A stretch of 64,000 nt of DNA from Phoenix dactylifera (Eukaryota; Streptophyta; Magnoliopsida; Arecales; Arecaceae). The notes under the pieces were generated by a model. That model saw only the letters and a program-made list of their open reading frames with translations, was not told the DNA's origin and did no database searches. This document shows positions 58,940 through 64,000 of this stretch, in pieces. The DNA lies in contig NC_052399.1 in NCBI RefSeq assembly GCF_009389715.1, positions 2,930,938 to 2,994,937 on the forward strand, given 5' to 3'. How positions within the stretch are numbered: position 1 is the first letter of the stretch; each line of letters begins with the position of its first letter. The position numbers and the translations under genes were made by a program.

Positions 58940-60471
58940 GTCATGTACCATTAAACTAGATATGTAAGATAACGGATTAATTATTTCATTTTTATAAGAG
59001 AAGTGTTACATAATGGGGTAGCCTTAAGCTATTCTTAAATCTTCAAATTATTGCTGCTATATGCATGCGCCACAGGAAAATCGTAAAACCCTTCTAACAC
59101 TGGTGGAGTCTGAGCCTTCAAGGATTCGTTGGTTTTATGTGTTTAGAAAGATGAATTGAGTCGTGAATTGAGTGACTTCATATGTGACTGATTTCGGAAC
59201 TACTCTATAGAGTGGGGAGAGGAAGTTGCCTATGGCACTTCGTGATTTGCTATTTTCTAATTTTGTTAGGTGGCACTAGATTTATATGAATCATTCGATT
59301 AAAAAAAAAAAAAAAAAAAAACAGCAGCTTCTAATAGATGATAGGACCGACTCCCGAGTTACTCTCACCGGTGTCCGATGCCCTTTGCCAGCGGGACAAA
59401 AATTGGCCGCATATCCATCAACGAAAGATGCAATGATGGGACCAGGAAGGCGTGCCGGCTCTCTCTCTCTCTCTACACGTGAGCCTAGTTCTTTTGGGGG
59501 CATGATTGGTCTCACCAAATTGCGAAAACCGGGGGTATACTTCGTGCTAATCTAACCACATCAATTAGACTCTAAAACAACATGGGGGCTCCCGTTCAGT
59601 GTTATGAAACTAGATAAGTACTTCTCTCCTATTACATTTACCATGACTCTAATGATAAAAGAATAAAAAATAAAAGGAGAGAAAGAGACGGCACTCAAGG
59701 CCTGTCAGGTTCTAGCCAGTTGCGTACGAGGACGCACATTGTTTCAATTGGCATGTGCGCCACGTTTTTAAGGAAATAAAAATTTATAGATCCTAGTGTG
59801 CTTTCTGTTTTCACAAGAAAGCTGCAGAAAAAATAAATCAACAGTTAATTTGGTCGAACCATATTTTCTGGCTAGTTGAAAAATATGAGGAGGCAATAAA
59901 CATCAACGACATGTGCGGTTCTCACAACGGTGAATTGTTTTAATTATTCAAAAACATGATGCAATAGCTTGTTAAACCGCCATCCCTCCTCTCCCCTCTT
60001 TCTTAAAATACTAGTTAACTCTAATTAATTCACCTGCATGATAGCATGAAATTATACTGATGTCTTGAATAGTCATAGCTCTCGATATAGATCGGTTGTA
60101 TGAATAGTGGACTAAAGCATGGTAATTAAATATAATGCTCCGTAAGATTATTGAATCGCTATCCCTTTTTTTTTAATTATTGGCCGCCACCCATCATTAT
60201 CTATCATTGTCATCTTCTGCACTATAATCGCTATCAAATAAGCTTCAAATTTTAGCATTTTGAAAAAAAAATAAAACTAGTTACAGTTAATAAAAGAAAT
60301 AAAAAATGGCAAACATTCACCTAGAATATTAGAACTTTGTCATAAATTTCTGAACAAATGAAACATGTATACCCGGTTAATAGTACAACTTCTTTCCACA
60401 TTCATGCATTTAGTCTTAGTTACTTTTAACCAGCAAGTGACGTCAGTTGGGTGTGACTTAGATTTTGCACA
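58937..60471. other. Gene-free spacer
   Basis: It contains a run of about 21 adenines near 59301-59321 and a short CT tract near 59460-59474. No conserved ORF, RNA gene or bounded transposon is seen. Confidence 0.35.
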
Positions 60472-60479
60472 GTTTTTAC

Positions 60480-61421
60480 TAAGGCTGCAAATGGGTCGGG
60501 TCGACCCGTGATCCGATCCGACCCGACCCGCGTAGACCCGACCCGATCCGAATTTTAGGACCCGCGGGTCCGGGTCGGGTCCTAAAATTGGATCCGAATC
60601 ATTTTCTGGGTCGGGTCTGGGTTTACCAAACGGACCCGACCCGACCCGAATGGACCCGAAGAGAGAGAAAGGAAAAGCAAAAGAAAGTCTTTTCTTTTTC
60701 TTTTTCTTTTTCTTTTTTTTTTTGGCGTGGGTTGTGGTACTGTTGGTCAGTGTGGGAGGATAGCAAGTTAGCAACAAGCATAGGTTCACAGAATCCAAAG
60801 GAACGTCGGCCCGTCGGGATTCTCTCTCGATCTATCACACTGTTGAGACCTCTGGTGTCTCGGTAGCTGCCTTTTTTTTTTTTTTTTTTTTTTTCCTTCT
60901 GTTTTTTGGTTTTTGTTTCTTTTAACTTTTGAAGGGAGAAAGTGAGGGAACACTGCAACTGAATATGGGTCATGTGCCAGTTTTCTGTAATGGAATTGGA
61001 TTTTGGAAGAAGGTCTAGGATTTTTTTTGTCCTCGTGAGAGGGGGGCTGGGAGACACCGAGTTCCGTCCAATCAGTCATACAGATAAAAAATAGTGTGAT
61101 ATGAAATTTGGCTTGTAGACCAACTTAGTTAGTAAGTCATGGGTCATCTGTTCTGACTGGAGCTCAATTGCAAGTCTTTCAAGTCATGGGTCACCCAGCA
61201 CCTCATAATTATGATATGACCAAATTAGATTTGCCCAAATTTTTTTCCAAAAGAACAAAAAAATTAGATCCGACCGGACCCGAACCCGACTCGGACCCGA
61301 CCCGACCCGACCCGATCTTCAACCGGGTCGGGTCCGGGTCCAAAATTGGGACCCGAACAAAAAACCGGGTCGGATCGGGATCACCTAGGACCCGACCCGA
61401 TCCGACCCATTTGCACCCCTA
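60480..61421. mobile_element. Non-autonomous hAT-type element, 942 bp, GGGTCGGGT-rich ends
   Basis: The left end is TAAGGCTGCAAATGGGTCGG and the inverse of the right end is TAGGGGTGCAAATGGGTCGG. GTTTTTAC flanks both sides (60472-60479 and 61422-61429), a perfect 8-bp target duplication diagnostic of hAT transposition. The subterminal 150-180 bp at each end are packed with GACCCGACCC and its inverse. The middle has TTTTC repeats and a T run (60872-60894). No transposase is present. The TAGGGNTGCAAA terminus is the type seen in many monocot hAT-derived repeats. Confidence 0.92.
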
Positions 61422-63141
61422 GTTTTTACTGCCAGCAAAAAGATATTTGAATCTTGTGTTTATTTCTCTCCTATTAGTTCAACCGCCATGGTTACATTGA
61501 TGGCAGCATATTTTATTTGAAATCTTGCAAAGCATGGGAGCGGATTTTCGTGCTCGAGTCACATCAAAGTGACTTAATGCAGCATCCTTCTAACTAATGT
61601 ATGATATGACATGAAAGTCTTGTAAAGTTTTAAATCTTTACCTCACTCTCTTGGTTCATAAATCATAGAAATGTCATGTTTACCAGTGTTAAAGAAGATA
61701 TTAATAATACTCTTTCAAATCAAGATAGAATTAAGTAACCGAATAGATATTTTTAAGAAAAAATAAATATACAAATTAACCAGCTGAAATCTAGTGAAGC
61801 ATTAAATAAAAAAACTGATACTGTTTTGAATACATAGGCATAGATCCAGTTCTTTACGGAAAAAAAAAAAGAAGCTTTTATGCCTATTGTTGAAATTGAA
61901 GAATTAGAAAAAAAATTTATATTTCTGGCTATCAATTATAATATACAAGAACAACTTTATATAGAGTAGAAAGCTGACGAAATTTGGCACAATTAATTAC
62001 AAATCAATCAAGATAAAATTTGATAAGATCGACTAAGTTTGACATAATCAATCAATCAATGGATCTAATCAATCTTATGATTTTAACATCCATATATATA
62101 TATATATAATTTATTTAAATTTAACTAAACATTATGACATACTTTCTAGATTTGATCAATAATGTCCAAACCCGAAATAAATTTTAAAACCATGCATGCT
62201 ACCTCGCATGGCTCCTATGGAAACTCTAGCTTCTACGTTATGACAGACCTAAACGACGGTCTGGAGATATAACGCGAAGACTATGTCCTATAAATTTAAC
62301 ATCATCATTCCATTTTTAGTGTAAGCCATCCACTTAAAGGACTTATCTTGTTGTGATATATACTCCAAGTCAACCATACCCTGTCGCTGGCATCCGGTGG
62401 CGTAGTCTTATCGATCACATGCCCATTTTTATTTAAATTATTACCTGACACCTCATCAGTTACAACACAGAAACAATAAATATATAAAGAATATATTTAT
62501 ATATTTCCTCGTCCGAGCAAATCTAAAGGCTCGGAAAAAAAAAATTGAAGACCGTACCATGGTGGGTCTCAGCCCTTGAAAGGTCCATATCATGCTTGAA
62601 GCCACCAGCTCCCGGCTAGGGCACCGCATGTAAGCTGACACCAAGGCCTAGTGCTAGGAATGCAAGGCTCCCACGAGATAAAAATAGCTCTATCCCTAAA
62701 TTAAAGAATAACTTAAAATATTAATTTTTGAAAATAAGTAAATAATTTTTTTTAGATATGAGAAGATAACTCGTCTTAGCCGATGTTTGAAGGCTTAAAG
62801 ATATTTGGTAGAAAGCCTATCTCATATTGTTCAAAAAAAAAAATTAGGAATATATTTAACTTATAATAATTATTATTATTTTTTTGAACAATATAATTAG
62901 TTTTGTTGTAAGAAAAAAAGGTAATTAACAATTAAGATTGACAATAGTAAAATTATTTTTTTAACTAGCACAAAGATCTAAAATTTCACGACTTTACCTT
63001 CTTTGGATAAGCCTTGTAATAATTATCATTTGCATGTTTCATGATCCATGTAACATTGATGATAATAAAGTTATTTTTCTGATTAGGAGGAAGATTTAAA
63101 ATTTCACGCACTATAAATGTCGAATAACACATGTTTTCTCA

Positions 63142-63181
63142 TTACATGGATCAAATAATTGTCATTTCATGATCCATGTAA
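63142..63181. repeat. 12-bp inverted repeat (hairpin), loop 16 nt
   Basis: TTACATGGATCA at 63142-63153 pairs exactly with TGATCCATGTAA at 63170-63181. The right arm, with TTTCATGATCCATGTAAC around it, is also present as a separate direct copy near 63038-63056. Confidence 0.85.
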
Positions 63182-63567
63182 CATAGCAGGAGGTCTTGGA
63201 AACTCTTGCTATGGCCTTTTGTTTTCTTAGGATCCTTCCAAAATTTCATGCAATTTTTCAAAAGATTGAAGCCGAGGCGAAGGTGATTGGAAGGTGAGCA
63301 TATCGCTGCTGCTGGAGCCGAAGCTAAAAGGCACACGTGAGGGGCCGAGGAAAAGCGGTGGAAGCAACCGGGGCGGAAAGGCTGCGCTCCAATGCTTCCT
63401 TCCAGCACGTGTCGGAATGGAAGGAGTTTTTATTCTTTATTCCCTAACGACTCCCTTTTGGATAGAAACGTGCCGAAATGCGTACGTGCGTCCCAACCAA
63501 AGGCCCACCTTGCGTCGCTAGGCACGTAATATTTTGTTGCCTTCTCTACCAAAAGTGGCCTCTACCT

Positions 63568-63588
63568 CCCCCCCCCCCCCCCCCCCCC
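63568..63588. repeat. Poly-C run, 21 bases
   Basis: Uninterrupted cytosines; assembly length at such runs is unreliable. Confidence 0.9.
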
Positions 63589-64000
63589 TCTTTCTCTATC
63601 AAAAACTACGAAATACGAAATTCTAAGAACTTTAAAGAAAGAAAATCATATTTCTAAACTAAAGAATGAAAGTGAGACATGATCTATTAGAAAAATTAAT
63701 TATTAGTTAATCCTTAACTTTTATCATATCTTTATTTTTTGGTGATAATTTTATTATATATTTTTGAAGTCAGAACTTTACTTAAATTATTCTAGATATA
63801 AAATCTTGTGCCGTTGACATGCATTACAATTAGCCAAGATAAAATTAAGGAGAAAGCCATGGATAACAAATTAAAACCAAAAACTGTTCCAATAATTTTG
63901 TTACGAAAGCACTTGAATCATCTTATATATATATATATATATATCAAAGTATTGCTTTATCCCTAGTATTTATATTTTTTTGTTTTTTGTTTATATATAT

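Larger units (their letters stand above)
61430..64000. other. Gene-free right end of the window
   Basis: Mostly A/T-rich. It holds a hairpin at 63142-63181, CACGTG cores near 63333 and 63407 in a short GC-rich patch (63290-63430), a poly-C run (63568-63588) and AT microsatellites near 62093-62107 and 63924-63943. No gene was recognised. The CACGTG patch could be part of a promoter for a gene beyond the edge. Confidence 0.35.

Noticed and set aside
60588-61079. ORFs of 92-152 codons in the GGGTCGGGT-rich segment
   Set aside because: Low-complexity Asp-Pro/Arg-rich translations of hAT-element terminal words and poly-T runs.

Overview
This window is nuclear DNA of a flowering plant. Genes are split by many GT-AG introns, some over 5 kb, there is a plastid rRNA relic, and the spacers hold hAT, Harbinger/Tourist, LINE and LTR-retrotransposon debris. 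The 5'-GC-rich gradient in the coding sequences and the repeat types suggest a non-grass monocot, possibly a palm; that is an inference. Exon models below were built by hand from splice consensus, reading phase and remembered family conservation, without alignment or RNA data.

Layout. (1) 1-215, minus: 5' end of a PLATZ zinc-binding protein gene running off the left edge, with a G-box-rich GC island upstream. (2) 1.7-3.7 kb: a degenerate tandem array of about 650-bp units. (3) 5287-18828, minus: a complete 11-exon TAPT1/POD1 (POLLEN DEFECTIVE IN GUIDANCE 1) gene, with a textbook U12-type AT-AC intron and two non-autonomous DNA transposons in its introns. (4) 20264-21718, plus: an intronless P-class PPR gene, head to head with POD1. 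(5) 25066-25296, minus: a 76-residue secreted-peptide precursor resembling the CTNIP/SCREW phytocytokines. (6) 26768-31475, minus: a 7-exon gene whose N-terminus resembles the WAHD domain of WASH1. (7) 32095-32614: decayed plastid 23S rRNA insertion. (8) 34312-41273, plus: BPA1-like (binding partner of ACD11) RRM protein, with a 6-nt first coding exon. (9) 42857-46638, minus: SOLO DANCERS-type meiotic cyclin, 7 exons. (10) 47-64 kb: gene-poor, with a gutted LTR element, a LINE ORF1 split by a solo LTR (5-bp target duplication), a Harbinger-type element and a 942-bp hAT-type element with a perfect 8-bp target duplication.

The genes do not form a pathway. They are unrelated nuclear genes acting in pollen/ER function (POD1), meiosis (SDS), organelle RNA (PPR), cell-death control and defence (BPA1-like), possible peptide signalling (CTNIP-like) and possibly endosomal actin (WAHD-like). 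No tRNA gene, CRISPR array or bacterial feature was seen. The most interesting points are the CTNIP-like precursor, the AT-AC intron, the WASH1-like gene without an obvious Arp2/3-activating tail, and the well-delimited transposon insertions.
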